The notes: generated by a model not told the origin, from the letters alone. Positions 9,524 to 19,013 are shown, counted from the first letter of the stretch. The stretch is DNA of 51,234 bases from an uncultured Verrucomicrobia subdivision 3 bacterium (GCA_903921455.1 CAIXPZ010000072.1:1-51234); one strand, 5' to 3'. Numbers and translations: made by a program.

Positions 9524-10210
9524 CTACCTCGTTCGCAAACGCGACCTGATAGCCCCCACCAGCGCGGCGGCAGCCAAACCTAAAACGGCTCCCGCCAGCA
9601 GACCCAGCGTGATGTTCAACGGCTTGTTCGGCTTCGCCGGTTCCCGGCCCGGAAACGCGCGGTCAGTGATTACCACCGGCGGGCCGGCGGGAGCCTTTGA
9701 TCCGTCCACCTTTCCAGCCGATTCAACGCGGTAATTCACATAGGCATCGGCAATGGCGTTGGCGACCCGCGCCGCCTCGTTCCGGTCATCGCTGTAAACT
9801 GTGATGGCGATGAGCTTGGTGCCGCGCACCGGGGACAAGCATAAACGCCCTTTTAAGATCTCCAGCGTTTCAGTGGTCTTTAAGGTCTCTCCGTTGAAAT
9901 ATTTTTTACCCCATTCGACATTCAAGTTCAGATGGTCGATGACCGCAGCAAGGACAAGCTGGGACTGGATGATTTCGAATGTCGTCTGGATGAAATAGGG
10001 ATCATACGCCATGCCATTGGTGCTGGAACTGACATCCGGCTCCACCTTGAGACGCGCCGTGCTGGCGTAGGATTCCGGCAGGATAAAAGTGATCGCCGTG
10101 CTGATGATCGCCACGATCAAGAAAACGGTGATGAAGATCGGCGCGACCGCGGCCAACGCGCTTCCCTGCGGACGAATGGGCGAACCTTGGATGATAGGTG
10201 GAGTGGTCAT
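9524..10210 (-). CDS. Wzz/YveK-type chain-length determinant-like membrane protein
   Basis: The protein has 228 residues with a transmembrane helix near each end (about 18-44 and 198-222) and a periplasmic middle. This is the topology of polysaccharide co-polymerases that set chain length in surface polysaccharide export. The stretches SYASTARLKVEPD after helix 1 and PAKPNKPLNITLGLLAGAVLG leading into helix 2 are typical of the Wzz family. It lacks a cytoplasmic tyrosine-kinase domain, so it is the short form. The start at 10210 (MTTPPIIQGS) is favoured over an ATG 14 codons upstream. No glycosyltransferase or Wzx/Wzy gene is nearby, so the polysaccharide it would serve cannot be inferred here. 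It follows the ABC export operon on the same strand after about 90 bp. Confidence 0.8.
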   Translation of the reverse strand: MTTPPIIQGSPIRPQGSALAAVAPIFITVFLIVAIISTAITFILPESYASTARLKVEPDVSSSTNGMAYDPYFIQTTFEIIQSQLVLAAVIDHLNLNVEWGKKYFNGETLKTTETLEILKGRLCLSPVRGTKLIAITVYSDDRNEAARVANAIADAYVNYRVESAGKVDGSKAPAGPPVVITDRAFPGREPAKPNKPLNITLGLLAGAVLGLAAAALVGAIRSRLRTR

Positions 10211-10299
10211 GAGCTTGCGGTTCAGCCTAGAAAGTCGCGGGCCACGAATCAATCCTCATCCACCAGCGACACCGTGTGTCGGCACCAGCATTTCCACTT

Positions 10300-11562
10300 T
10301 TATTCATATCGCAACGACTCGATCGGATCCAGATTCGCCGCTTTCCACGCGGGATAGGTGCCAAAGACAACCCCGACGAGAGAACAGATGCCCAAACCGA
10401 GCGCGATCCAGTCGAACGGAATCACGGGCGGGACTTTCATCAGCCAGGCGACGCTGTTGCCGCCCAGAATTCCCAACCCGACGCCGATGACACCGCCGAC
10501 TTCGCAGAGCACCACCGCTTCCATGATGAATTGCGTCATAATGTTCCGCTTCTTCGCGCCAATTGCGCGGCGGATGCCGATTTCGCGCGTCCGTTCGGTC
10601 ACCGAGACGAGCATGATGTTCATGATGCCGATACCCGCAGCGATCAGCGCGATCGAGCTGACCACGGTCACCCCGACGCGCACGGCAAACGTGAAGCTGT
10701 TGAATTGCTCGATGAGTGAATCGTTGGAGAATAGTTCAAAATCGTCATCCGCGCCGGGCGGGACCTTGCGCGCGTTGCGCAGAATACCGCGCACCTGTTC
10801 CACGCAATCATCATAGTTGGCCGAATTGCGAGCCTGCACGAGGATGGTGAGGTCTTCCCACCAACGGCCATAGCGGTTGAGCGCAGTGGTGATGGGAATG
10901 ACGGCGAAATTATCCTGGTCGCCGCTCAACGAGCCGCCCTTGGGCGCGATCACGCCGACGACCGAGTAGTTGATGCCATTGAGCTTGAGTTGCTCGCCGA
11001 TGGGCGAGCCGAGCGGAAAAATTGTTTTGGCCAGACTATCGCCGATCACGCAGACGTTGCGGGCGCTGTCCACGTCGCTCGCCATCAATCCGCGCCCCTC
11101 GGCGACCAGCCAGTTCTTCGCGGGGAAACTGCCGGGGGTTTCGCCGAAGATGCCGACGGTGGGGGGTGTTTTTTTGTAGCGCGTCTGAACCTGACCACGC
11201 CAGAAGTTGCCCTCAATGCCGACGGTGCCGGCCAGCGTGGCCTTCTCCTCGACCTGCCGGCCCTGTGCTAGCGTGATGAATTTCCGCCGCCAATATTTTT
11301 CCCAGTCGGAATTGTTGCCAAACTGGATGGTTGGTTCGCGTTGGATCGCAAATGTCTGGCTGCCCAGCTGGCTAATCTCCGACTCGATATTCTGCTTCAG
11401 CACGCGCATCGCAGTCATCACGACGATGATGGAAAAAACGCCGATCAACACGCCGAGCAGCGTAAGCGCCGAGCGCAGCTTGTGCGAGGCGAGCGCATTC
11501 ATGGCCATCGTAAAACTTTCCCGGACCTCGGCGAGCAACAAGGTTGGCTTGTGAAATCTCAT
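10300..11562 (-). CDS. MacB-type ABC transporter permease (second copy)
   Basis: This 420-residue permease has the MacB/FtsX layout: a cytoplasmic amphipathic start (LLAEVRESFTMAMNALASHKLRSALT), one transmembrane helix, a large periplasmic MacB_PCD-like domain, then three helices. The last block contains the conserved cytoplasmic elbow TERTREIGIRRAIGAKKRNI and ends DPIESLRYE, the usual C-terminal signature. The start at 11562 overlaps the stop of the upstream permease (ATGA), so the two are translationally coupled. The longer open frame upstream of this ATG is antisense-style shadow and is ignored. Together with its neighbour it probably forms a heterodimeric mechanotransmission permease powered by the ATPase at 12785-13489. 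The substrate is unknown. Confidence 0.93.
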   Translation of the reverse strand: MRFHKPTLLLAEVRESFTMAMNALASHKLRSALTLLGVLIGVFSIIVVMTAMRVLKQNIESEISQLGSQTFAIQREPTIQFGNNSDWEKYWRRKFITLAQGRQVEEKATLAGTVGIEGNFWRGQVQTRYKKTPPTVGIFGETPGSFPAKNWLVAEGRGLMASDVDSARNVCVIGDSLAKTIFPLGSPIGEQLKLNGINYSVVGVIAPKGGSLSGDQDNFAVIPITTALNRYGRWWEDLTILVQARNSANYDDCVEQVRGILRNARKVPPGADDDFELFSNDSLIEQFNSFTFAVRVGVTVVSSIALIAAGIGIMNIMLVSVTERTREIGIRRAIGAKKRNIMTQFIMEAVVLCEVGGVIGVGLGILGGNSVAWLMKVPPVIPFDWIALGLGICSLVGVVFGTYPAWKAANLDPIESLRYE

Positions 11563-12788
11563 TCGTTCCTCAAGGCGTCCACCGGATTCATCCGCGCCGC
11601 GCGCCAAGCGGGCAGAAAACCAGAGATCAATCCGGTCAGCAGTGACACGAGCAGCGACATGACAACGATGTTGAATGAAAGCGACGTCGGCAAAATATGC
11701 TTCACCGCCAACGTCGCGAGCCACGCGATGCCCAAACCAATGGCGCCGCCGAGCAGACAGATACACGCGGCCTCAATGAGAAACTGCAGCAGGATCGTCC
11801 GGCGCTTGGCGCCGATGGCTTTGCGAACGCCGATTTCCCGCGTCCGTTCGGCCACCGAGACGAACATGATGTTCATGATGCCAATGCCGCCGACAAATAA
11901 TGACAGGCTGGTGACGCAGAGGCCGATGATCGCAATCCGCCCGGTCACGCGATGAAACATTTCCACGATCTGATCCTGCTGGTTGATGGCGAAATCATCT
12001 CCTTGATTGGGCGCGAGATGACGAACATGGCGCATTGCCTGACGTAATTCCTCGCGCGCCTCATCAAGCTGCGCCAAGCCTTTGACCTTCACGTGAATCT
12101 CAATCTGCGGGCGGCTGTAAATCTCCGCGAGAAATTGCCGCAGCGGAACGATGATGCGATTATCCAGGCTCCAGCCCAGCATGGCGCCCTGCTTCTCCAT
12201 GATGCCAACAACTTCAAACGACTGGTCTTGAATTTTAATTTTCGCGCCCAGCGGCGATTCGCCACGGAACAAGTTGGTCGCCACCTCGCTGCCGATAACG
12301 CAAATTGGCCGGCCGCCCTCGGCATCGGCGGCGGTCAGGAAACGGCCTTGCGCGATCCCCACGCCGCTGGTGTCGAGATATTCATCGGTGGTGCCAATGA
12401 TAAATGCGGTGTTGGCGCTACGGTCTTTGTATTTCACAGCATCACCGCTGTCGGTGGCGACGGGGGCGACGGAGGCGAGCTGAAGCCGGCTGGCCAGCGC
12501 CTCGGCCTCCGCCAGCCGGATGGGGCGCCGCTTCTGCGATTTCAGCCAGGTGCCCTCGGTGTTTTCATTAATCCAGCTATTGCGCTGGACATAAAAAACG
12601 TCCGCGCCGAGCGAAGAAATGCTTTGCAGAAAAGCGTGGTCCAAACCCTCGATGGCGGCGGCCATCAGCGTGACCGTGACGATGCCGATGACGATGCCGA
12701 GCGTAGTCAACGACGAACGCAATTTGTGCGCGCGGATGGCGTCCCACGAAATGCCGAAGCCTTCGCGTAGTTCCGAGAAAAGATTCAT
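11559..12788 (-). CDS. MacB-type ABC transporter permease (first copy)
   Basis: A 409-residue permease, homologous to the next gene downstream. It begins with an amphipathic helix and the hallmark [20 protein letters not shown], followed by a periplasmic domain of about 220 residues and three C-terminal helices carrying [20 protein letters not shown]. It ends DALRNE. Its start overlaps the ATPase stop by 4 bp and its stop overlaps the next permease start by 4 bp. Two different half-permeases beside one ATPase suggest a heterodimer, unlike the usual MacB homodimer with a fused ATPase. The function (export of lipopeptide, toxin or lipoprotein) cannot be decided from sequence. Confidence 0.93.
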   Translation of the reverse strand: MNLFSELREGFGISWDAIRAHKLRSSLTTLGIVIGIVTVTLMAAAIEGLDHAFLQSISSLGADVFYVQRNSWINENTEGTWLKSQKRRPIRLAEAEALASRLQLASVAPVATDSGDAVKYKDRSANTAFIIGTTDEYLDTSGVGIAQGRFLTAADAEGGRPICVIGSEVATNLFRGESPLGAKIKIQDQSFEVVGIMEKQGAMLGWSLDNRIIVPLRQFLAEIYSRPQIEIHVKVKGLAQLDEAREELRQAMRHVRHLAPNQGDDFAINQQDQIVEMFHRVTGRIAIIGLCVTSLSLFVGGIGIMNIMFVSVAERTREIGVRKAIGAKRRTILLQFLIEAACICLLGGAIGLGIAWLATLAVKHILPTSLSFNIVVMSLLVSLLTGLISGFLPAWRAARMNPVDALRNE

Positions 12789-13489
12789 GGCGAACCGCGA
12801 CTCGGATGCTCGACGGGTTCGTCGCTGGCAATCAGACCGTCACGGATACGAATGATGCGACGGGATAGCCGGGCCACCTCCTCCTCGTGGGTGACGACGA
12901 TGATGGTGTTGCCTTTGCGCGAAAGCTCCTCGAATAACGCCATGATTTCGGCGCCGGTTTTGGAGTCCAGATTTCCGGTCGGCTCATCCGCCAGTAAAAT
13001 GGACGGCTTGTTCACCAAGGCGCGCGCTACCGCGACGCGCTGGCGTTGGCCGCCGGAAAGTTCCGTGGGCTTGTGATGAATGCGGTCGGCCAGACCGACG
13101 TTCGCCAGAGCGTCCAGCGCAATTTTTTTACGCTCCTCCGACGACACCCCGGCGTAGATAAGCGGTAATTCCACGTTATGCAACGCATTCGAACGCGCGA
13201 GCAGATTAAAGGTCTGGAACACGAAACCGATTTCGCGATTGCGGACCTCGGCGAGCTGGTTGTCGCCCATTTCGCCGACATTGGTGCCGTTCAACTCGTA
13301 GCTGCCGGCGGTGGCCGTGTCGAGGCAGCCAAGCAGGTTCATCAACGTGGATTTGCCCGAACCGGACGGCCCCATGATGGCGACATATTCGCCGCGCTGA
13401 ATCTCCAGCGATACGTCACGCAAAGCGTGCACGGTCTCCGTGCCCATCTGATAGCGGCGCGAAATGTTTTGAAGGCGAATCAGCGCCAC
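12785..13489 (-). CDS. ABC transporter ATP-binding protein, MacB/LolD family
   Basis: The 234-residue ATPase should energise the two adjoining permeases. All nucleotide-binding elements are intact: Walker [10 protein letters not shown] (40-48), Q-loop Gln92 in FQTFNLL, signature LSGGQ (144-148), Walker B ILLADEP (164-170) followed by TGNLDSKTG, and the switch His201. The length and the TGNLD stretch are typical of the MacB/LolD/FtsE subfamily. The gene starts 2 bp after the adaptor gene stop and overlaps the first permease by 4 bp, so the three products are surely made together. It is cytoplasmic and peripherally bound to the membrane through the permeases. Confidence 0.96.
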   Translation of the reverse strand: MALIRLQNISRRYQMGTETVHALRDVSLEIQRGEYVAIMGPSGSGKSTLMNLLGCLDTATAGSYELNGTNVGEMGDNQLAEVRNREIGFVFQTFNLLARSNALHNVELPLIYAGVSSEERKKIALDALANVGLADRIHHKPTELSGGQRQRVAVARALVNKPSILLADEPTGNLDSKTGAEIMALFEELSRKGNTIIVVTHEEEVARLSRRIIRIRDGLIASDEPVEHPSRGSP

Positions 13490-13491
13490 GG

Positions 13492-14829
13492 CTAGTTATT
13501 GGCCGCGTCGTCAGTGACGGAGCCTTTGATGATTTTTTTACCATCGGCCAAATCACGGCTGATGGCCTTGTATCCACCGGTGACGATTTCCTGGCCCTCG
13601 GCAAGGCCTTCGGTGATTTCCCAATAATTATCGTCGCAGATGCCGATCTTCACCGGTGCCATCTTTGCCACATCGCCAGCGACCACAAAAACCACCTCGC
13701 TCAATTTGGCCGAGGCATCCCTCTTCTTGTCGGCGGCCACCGTATTGGTGGATGACACAGCATTGGTCGCAGCGAGCGCATTAGTCGCCGTGTTGACGCT
13801 GTTCGTCGTTTTTTTATCCGCCGGTTTGGGCGGACGCGTGGTGACGCTGGCCAGCGGCACGGTCAACGCATTGGTGCGGTAACGGGTCTCAATCTCCGCC
13901 GTCACGGACATGCCGGGGCGAAAAAATTCTTTTTCGTTAATATGAATCCGCACCTCAAACTTCGTCGCCTCCTGCGATTGGCTGCTGCTGTAAAGACTTG
14001 CGGCCTGGCCGGAACCTTTAGACGAATTGGCGATCTGCGTGACGGTGCCGGCGAACTTCCGATCTTTGAACGCATCCACTTCCAGCCGCACTTTTTGGCC
14101 CGGCTGGATCAACACCACATCCATTTCGCCGATATCCACCCGCGTTTCCATTTCATTGAGGTCGGCGATGGTCATGATTTCCGTGCCAGCATTTTGAACG
14201 GTGCCGAGGACGCGTTCGCCCACCTGCGACTTCAGGCGGCTCACCGTGCCATCCAATGGCGAAACGATGGTAGTCTTGGCCAGTTGCTCATCAGCGCTGG
14301 CCACGGAGGCTTGCGCCATTTCCACCTGATGCACAGAGCTGTTCAATTGTGCCCTAGCGATGTCGGCGCCGGTCTTGAAACCGATGTAATCCGCCTCGGA
14401 AATCAGCTTGCGCTCAAACAAATCCCGGTTGCGCTTGTAGTCAGCCTCTGCTTTTTCCAAGTTCGCCTGCGCCGTAGTCTGACCGTTGAGCGACGATTCA
14501 TACGCCGCCTTGCTCTGGTTCAACGCCGCCACATAAAAATCCGGTTTGATTTTCAGCAGCAAATCGCCCTTGTGAACGAACTGGCCTTCCTTGACCGGCA
14601 ACTCGGTGATTTCGCCGCTGACCTCGGCGCTGATGGGAACCTGCATGACCGGCTGGATCTTGCCGTTGGCCACGACGACTTCCGTGAGATTGCGGCGCGC
14701 AACTTTTTCCGTTTGCACGGTGATAACCGGATCGCGGTGCTTGAATATCGCCACGAGGGTCAGCGTCACCAGCAGGGCGACGATGGCCGTCAGGATTAGT
14801 AATTTTCTCCGTTTTTTGGGGTTGGACAT
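13492..14829 (-). CDS. Periplasmic adaptor (membrane fusion protein), MacA/HlyD-like
   Basis: The 445-residue protein has an N-terminal signal-anchor helix ([20 protein letters not shown]), then the split biotinyl/lipoyl-like domain ([20 protein letters not shown] ... [14 protein letters not shown]) flanking a coiled-coil hairpin of about 100 residues. A beta-barrel domain and a membrane-proximal domain follow. This is the architecture of adaptors that link inner-membrane MacB-type transporters to an outer-membrane channel. A low-complexity insert rich in Asn, Thr and Ala ([17 protein letters not shown]) near residues 340-370 interrupts the membrane-proximal region and looks like a flexible linker. 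No TolC-like gene lies in the window. It is second in the operon. Confidence 0.93.
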   Translation of the reverse strand: MSNPKKRRKLLILTAIVALLVTLTLVAIFKHRDPVITVQTEKVARRNLTEVVVANGKIQPVMQVPISAEVSGEITELPVKEGQFVHKGDLLLKIKPDFYVAALNQSKAAYESSLNGQTTAQANLEKAEADYKRNRDLFERKLISEADYIGFKTGADIARAQLNSSVHQVEMAQASVASADEQLAKTTIVSPLDGTVSRLKSQVGERVLGTVQNAGTEIMTIADLNEMETRVDIGEMDVVLIQPGQKVRLEVDAFKDRKFAGTVTQIANSSKGSGQAASLYSSSQSQEATKFEVRIHINEKEFFRPGMSVTAEIETRYRTNALTVPLASVTTRPPKPADKKTTNSVNTATNALAATNAVSSTNTVAADKKRDASAKLSEVVFVVAGDVAKMAPVKIGICDDNYWEITEGLAEGQEIVTGGYKAISRDLADGKKIIKGSVTDDAANN

Positions 14830-14864
14830 TGGGCAAAGGTTTCAGGGATGTTGAATGCTTCCGG

Positions 14865-15641
14865 TCACATTGCCATTTGACCAAAACCAATCACAATGAA
14901 AAACAGGGTAAAGCCGATCCAGTAAAAACCGACTAACAGCAGGGATTTGGCGAACGATGCGCCCGTCACCCGGGACAAACCACACGCAGCCACACCAAGA
15001 TGCCAGAAGGAAAAAATGTTTGCGGAGGCGAGCAACAGATGCGTCTTGCGCTTAAGATCAAACTGGCTGACCAACAACGCGAGGCTGGGCGTCATCCCCA
15101 ATTTTCCCATGATCACCGTCAGCAAAATCGTGACTGCGGCTCCCAGCACTGTGATAGCCGTGGTCAAACCCGCGATCTCTAAGGCTTTAATGAAGGGAAA
15201 TTTTATTTTCAAAAACAGCAGACTAATCAGCCACAACACCAGCGCCCACCAAAAGATGTGGACGAAACTTCCCACCACCGCGCCCGCGCAGCCGAAGGCC
15301 GTCAGCATCGCCGGCCCGGCGAACTTGTCCATCACAGCCGTCGCCTGATCGGCTTGAGTTTGAGTCAACTTGCCGGCTTTGACCTGCTGGTCCATGACTT
15401 TGGCCTGCTGATCGCGGATTTGCTGGACGATGGCTGGTTGTGAAAAAATGACGACGGCGGAAACCACCCCGACCACGACATAAATCAATGCCGGCACGAG
15501 CCAGTTAGCCGTGCTGGGCCGGGAGATCTTCACCTCCTCAAAAACCTCGCCGGGAGCGGCGAAAACATTCAACAGCCGCGCCCAAACCGTGGTTTGCGCC
15601 GGGATTGATCCCAAAATGGGAATGACCGGAGGAGTTTCCAT
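14865..15641 (-). CDS. YIP1-like integral membrane protein
   Basis: A 258-residue protein with about five hydrophobic helices. The N-terminal stretch WARLLNVFAAPGEVFEEVK is the usual opening of bacterial YIP1-domain proteins. A soluble Gln-rich loop (IRDQQAKVMDQQVKAGKLTQ) lies between helices 1 and 2, and LLASANIFSFWHLGVAACGL near the C-terminus is also characteristic. It is the first gene of the five-gene export operon, 35 bp ahead of the adaptor. YIP1 proteins often accompany ABC exporters and may have an assembly role, but their molecular job in bacteria is not established. The promoter should lie in the 145-bp gap to the divergent LysM gene. Confidence 0.8.
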   Translation of the reverse strand: METPPVIPILGSIPAQTTVWARLLNVFAAPGEVFEEVKISRPSTANWLVPALIYVVVGVVSAVVIFSQPAIVQQIRDQQAKVMDQQVKAGKLTQTQADQATAVMDKFAGPAMLTAFGCAGAVVGSFVHIFWWALVLWLISLLFLKIKFPFIKALEIAGLTTAITVLGAAVTILLTVIMGKLGMTPSLALLVSQFDLKRKTHLLLASANIFSFWHLGVAACGLSRVTGASFAKSLLLVGFYWIGFTLFFIVIGFGQMAM

Positions 15642-15786
15642 GTGAATCCGTTTAGTTTAATCGCGGTCAGCATGAATAGCTCACCAGATTTTGTCCAGTG
15701 CCAATGGGCTGCGACCACGGACCAAGGCGGGCAAGGCAGCTTGCACTTCACCTTGACGGGAGCGGACAGACGTTTATTTTCGGGGC

Positions 15787-16374
15787 ATGAGAAAAAGTTC
15801 ACTTTGGCTCGGGGTTTTAATGCTGACGGTTTCGCTCGCGCGCGCGCAAGACGCCGCCACGCAGCAGCAGCTGGACAAAATGTTCGGGCAGATTCAGGAT
15901 ATTCAAGCAACGCAGGAACAGCAGGGCAAACGCCTCGACGCGCTCGCCAAAGAAATTTCCGACCTGCGCGACAAGGTCAGCACTCCGCAACTCAACAACA
16001 GCGCCAGCGCCGACGATTTAAAAAGTCTCGCCGAAAAGGTTCAGGAGATCGACAAGAAGCGGCAGGCGGATCGCGAACTCATCGTGAAGCAGATCGAGGG
16101 TCTCGCCAAAGCTGGCGGCAGCGCACCTCCACACAAGGCCACTCCGAGCATCCCCAAAACATCGGACGACACCGCCACCGCGCCGCCCACGCCACAGAAG
16201 GGATATGAATACACCATCGCACCGGGCGACACGGTCTCGGCCATCGCCAAGGCGTATCGTGCGCAGGGCGTGAAGGTGACGACAGCGCAGATCATCGCGG
16301 CGAACCCGAAGCTGAATCCCAATTCGTTGATAGCTGGGAAAAAAATCTTCATCCCCGACGCAAACACGAAGTAA
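15787..16374 (+). CDS. Secreted coiled-coil protein with C-terminal LysM domain
   Basis: The 195-residue protein has a signal peptide (MRKSSLWLGVLMLTVSLARA-Q) and a highly charged, heptad-like coiled-coil region over roughly residues 23-110. A Pro/Thr linker leads to one LysM domain near residues 138-192 (YTIAPGDTVSAIAKAYRAQG ... IIAANPKLNPNSLIAGKKI FIP). LysM binds N-acetylglucosamine-containing glycans, chiefly peptidoglycan, so this is probably a periplasmic wall-binding protein. The N-terminal half resembles the coiled-coil trimerisation segment of CpoB/YbgF-like proteins, which is only a suggestion. It is divergent from the export operon and convergent with uppP. Confidence 0.87.
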   Translation: MRKSSLWLGVLMLTVSLARAQDAATQQQLDKMFGQIQDIQATQEQQGKRLDALAKEISDLRDKVSTPQLNNSASADDLKSLAEKVQEIDKKRQADRELIVKQIEGLAKAGGSAPPHKATPSIPKTSDDTATAPPTPQKGYEYTIAPGDTVSAIAKAYRAQGVKVTTAQIIAANPKLNPNSLIAGKKIFIPDANTK

Positions 16375-16451
16375 ACCATTCACAACGTCGTTCTATGTGC
16401 GACAACGGCGGCAGCGGTCACAGTCCACCGTTGCAGTCGCTCAAATCACCT

Positions 16452-17249
16452 TCAACCGCGGGCGATCAGGATGAAAATCCCGATGGCCAGCGCGATGCGA
16501 TACCAGCCGAACGCAATGAAGGTGTGCGTCTGCACGTAGCGCAGCAGCCATTTCACGGCGATGAAGGATACGACCGCCGCAACAACGGTGGCGAGCAGGA
16601 GGAGATTCCAGTTTTCATGCGGCGCACCGGGGACGGGATGGTGCATGGCCTTAAAGATTTTCAAGCCGCCCGCCGCGAGCATCGTGGGGATGCCGACCAG
16701 GAAGGAAAACTCCGTGGCGGCGGGTCGGCTCAAACCCAGCAACAGTGAAAATATGATCGTGGTGCCCGAGCGCGACGAACCGGGGAAGATTGCCGCGACC
16801 AGCTGCCCAAGGCCCACGGCGAGAACGACGAGCCAGGTAATTTCGGTGCCGAGCTTCTTACCGCGCAGCAGAAATTCCACGACCACAAACGCAAGGCCGC
16901 CGAGCAACAAAGCCCACGCGACGGGCGCGAGCTCCTCCGGTAGTTTCACCTTGAAGTGATCGAGCAGGAGTCCGCCCGCACCGGTAATGCCGAAGGCGAC
17001 GAAAATTTTCAAGAGGTAGTCCTGGGTTTCTCGTTCGCGGATTTCAAAGATGAATTTGTAAATACGTTGTGGAAACAGCGGCAGCACGGCAATAACCGCG
17101 CCGCACTGGATGACGACGTTGAAGAGGTCGCTCTGGTGCGAGTGGAGAAATTTCTCGGCGATGAGCAGATGGCCGGTGGAGGAAACGGGTAGGAATTCGG
17201 TGATGCCTTCGACGATTCCCAGGATGAGGACGATAAGCCAGTCAGACAT
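16452..17249 (-). CDS. uppP: Undecaprenyl-diphosphatase (BacA/UppP family)
   Basis: This integral membrane phosphatase converts undecaprenyl diphosphate to the monophosphate, recycling the lipid carrier for peptidoglycan and O-antigen synthesis; overproduction gives bacitracin resistance. At 265 residues it has the usual length and about eight helices. Both family signatures are present: GIVEGITEFLPVSSTGHLL near residues 11-29, with the two conserved Glu, and FPGSSRSGTTI further on with its catalytic Ser/Arg. It starts only 2 bp after the stop of the helical protein at 17252-17644, so it appears to be the last gene of the operon that begins with the response regulator at 19013. That link to a signalling operon is unusual for uppP. 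Confidence 0.96.
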   Translation of the reverse strand: MSDWLIVLILGIVEGITEFLPVSSTGHLLIAEKFLHSHQSDLFNVVIQCGAVIAVLPLFPQRIYKFIFEIRERETQDYLLKIFVAFGITGAGGLLLDHFKVKLPEELAPVAWALLLGGLAFVVVEFLLRGKKLGTEITWLVVLAVGLGQLVAAIFPGSSRSGTTIIFSLLLGLSRPAATEFSFLVGIPTMLAAGGLKIFKAMHHPVPGAPHENWNLLLLATVVAAVVSFIAVKWLLRYVQTHTFIAFGWYRIALAIGIFILIARG

Positions 17250-17251
17250 GA

Positions 17252-17644
17252 TTATTTCTTTCCACCCCAGAAGTTTTTATTTTCCTCAGCCATCTGTTTG
17301 ACCTTGAGCTGGCCAAGAATGGCGTGCCAGCCGATATAAATCTTGTGCCACTGGGTTTCCAGACCGCGCAGTGCGCCCTCGCTCATCTCGCTCAAATAAC
17401 GGAGCGATGGGGCGTTGGTAATAAGGCCGTGAATCTCCTCGCGGGTGGGCGAATGAACTTCTACGGAGGCAAAAATCAATTCCAGCTCCTGCACGATGAT
17501 GCTTTTTATCTCGAGAAAATGATTGTCATCCGCCGGACCGAATTTTTTGGCGCGGGCGATGGAGATGAAATGGTTGAATTGTTTCCAGCATTCAATGTGC
17601 GTCTCGATCTGGGTGACGAGCTGGTTGATATCCTTGGTGGTCAT
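17252..17644 (-). CDS. Small helical protein of unknown function in signalling operon
   Basis: A 130-residue, soluble and largely helical protein without signal peptide or membrane helix. It begins MTTKDINQLVTQIETHIEC and ends with a basic, Asn-rich tail (EENKNFWGGKK). I recognise no family. The start at 17644 overlaps the stop of the roadblock-like gene by 4 bp (ATGA), which fixes the start and implies coupled translation. An open frame extends upstream of this ATG, but it is out of phase with the real genes there and is rejected. Its position between a roadblock-like protein and uppP suggests a partner of the signalling proteins, but nothing more can be said. Confidence 0.78.
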   Translation of the reverse strand: MTTKDINQLVTQIETHIECWKQFNHFISIARAKKFGPADDNHFLEIKSIIVQELELIFASVEVHSPTREEIHGLITNAPSLRYLSEMSEGALRGLETQWHKIYIGWHAILGQLKVKQMAEENKNFWGGKK

Positions 17645-17958
17645 GGGCGTGAACGGGTTGGCGTCGGCAGCAACGCGGTTTGCGGGAGCAGGAATATTAT
17701 GGCGCCGCCGCGCAATTCGCGGGCGGTGATATGCAGGCTGCCGAATTGCAGGCTGATCTCCGCCAGCGGCATCTGGGCGGTGCGCGCCTCGCGGAACAAC
17801 GCAAGCACATCGCGGCCGATATCGTGCAAGAGGCTCTTGGGATACGCCGAGGAAACCGTCGAGGTGACGATGTGACCGTTGCGGTCCACCGTAATCGTGC
17901 CGGCGGGCAACTGTTGCACCCCTGCGCGGGCGCGAAAAAATCGTTTTAAGAATCCCAT
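17641..17958 (-). CDS. Small roadblock-like protein
   Basis: The 105-residue protein starts MGFLKRFFRARAG, a basic amphipathic opening. The rest fits a compact alpha/beta fold of roadblock size: strand TITVDRNGHIVTSTV, helix YPKSLLHDIGRDVLALFREA, strand EISLQFGSLHITARELRGG, and AIIFLLP. The pattern of a G-[HK]-[IL]-V start and a strand ending in RGGAIIFLL is reminiscent of roadblock/LC7 or related longin-like domains; this is a weak, pattern-based call. The gene overlaps the upstream response regulator by 13 bp and the downstream gene by 4 bp, so all three are tightly coupled. It may serve as a GTPase partner together with the rightward MglA-like gene at 20917. Confidence 0.7.
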   Translation of the reverse strand: MGFLKRFFRARAGVQQLPAGTITVDRNGHIVTSTVSSAYPKSLLHDIGRDVLALFREARTAQMPLAEISLQFGSLHITARELRGGAIIFLLPQTALLPTPTRSRP

Positions 17959-19013
17959 GACGCAACCAGTTTTCGGCTTTTTTCCAATAAATTGCCGGCC
18001 AGATCGGCCGGCCAACCGACAAGGAATAAACGATCCTCGTGGCTTAACACCAGCACTTGACGTTCCATGTTTTGACCGTTGACCTGAAGGATCGGACCGG
18101 CTTCCAAGCGATCACCTAGACGGCGGGCAATGGCGTCCGCGTGACGCGTCCACTGGACCAGCGGCATGACAATCTGCGTGCCGATGGCTTCCGGTTCGCC
18201 CGTGCCTTCAGGCGGGATGGAGATGACAAATTCCGCGCCCTCACGCGTGAGCAGCGCGAGTTTCCAGACCGTCTTGCGGTGCGCCGACTGTTCGATGGAT
18301 TCGGGCGTGGCCGGACTGGCCTCTTCATCAATGTCCTGCGCGGTCTCTAGCAGCAAAGCGTTCACCGGCTTGGTGATGGTCCGTTCGCGGGTTGGCTCGG
18401 CGGGCAGATTCTCAAACGTGCCGGACTTCCAAGATAGAATCCGGCGGAACGCTACCTCGCCACGCACGCCTTCGGCTTCAGCATCAATTAATTCGCCATC
18501 TTGTATCCACAGTTTCGACACGAGCGGGCCGCGCGTAATCCGCAGGACGGATGAGCTGCGGGAAAGACATTCCATTTGGATGATGTCCATCAGACTCTTA
18601 CTCTGGATACCGCGAAAACCGGGTTCATCATCGCGACCCAGCAAGGATTCGAGGCATTCGATATACAGCTTGGAATTACGCTGCATGTCTATCTTGATCC
18701 AAAACAAATCCACGCCCAGTGCATAGGCGCGCGAGCGAAACTCCTCATCCTCCAGTGCGCTCAAAACAACCGTGCGCAACTCGGGATAGCGGCGGCGAAC
18801 AATGGAAAGAATCTGCAAACCATCAATACGCGGCATCTTCAAGTCGCAGATTAGCAGGCGGACAGGCTCGGATTCGAGTAGCGACAAGGCCCGTTTGCCA
18901 TTATTGGCGGTAAGGATTTCCGGATGGCTGGGCAGGGCCGCGAGCATTTCCCGGCTCAAAGTGAGCCAGTCGGCATCGTCGTCCAAAATCAATATTTTAT
19001 GTTTTTTATCCAT
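17946..19013 (-). CDS. Response regulator with REC and PATAN (DUF4388) domains
   Basis: The 355-residue protein begins with a receiver domain (residues 4-125). The acidic pocket is Asp11-Asp13, the phosphoacceptor is Asp57 in LLICDLKMPRIDG, Ser85 stands in the Thr/Ser position and Lys107 is the conserved lysine. Residues 130 to about 225 match a PATAN/DUF4388 domain (GIQSKSLMDIIQMECLSRSS ... LWIQDGELIDAEA ... AFRRILSWKSGTFEN). A C-terminal region of about 110 residues may be another small alpha/beta domain. There is no DNA-binding or enzymatic output, so signalling probably goes through protein contacts. I chose ATG 19013 over an ATG 15 codons earlier because REC domains start near the N-terminus. 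No histidine kinase is nearby. It is the first gene of the leftward operon, divergent from the GTPase operon. Confidence 0.9.
   Translation of the reverse strand: MDKKHKILILDDDADWLTLSREMLAALPSHPEILTANNGKRALSLLESEPVRLLICDLKMPRIDGLQILSIVRRRYPELRTVVLSALEDEEFRSRAYALGVDLFWIKIDMQRNSKLYIECLESLLGRDDEPGFRGIQSKSLMDIIQMECLSRSSSVLRITRGPLVSKLWIQDGELIDAEAEGVRGEVAFRRILSWKSGTFENLPAEPTRERTITKPVNALLLETAQDIDEEASPATPESIEQSAHRKTVWKLALLTREGAEFVISIPPEGTGEPEAIGTQIVMPLVQWTRHADAIARRLGDRLEAGPILQVNGQNMERQVLVLSHEDRLFLVGWPADLAGNLLEKSRKLVASWDS

Noticed and set aside
13942..14799. A 285-codon rightward frame within the adaptor gene
   Set aside because: Antisense to a well-supported HlyD/MacA-like protein; composition rich in Arg and His.
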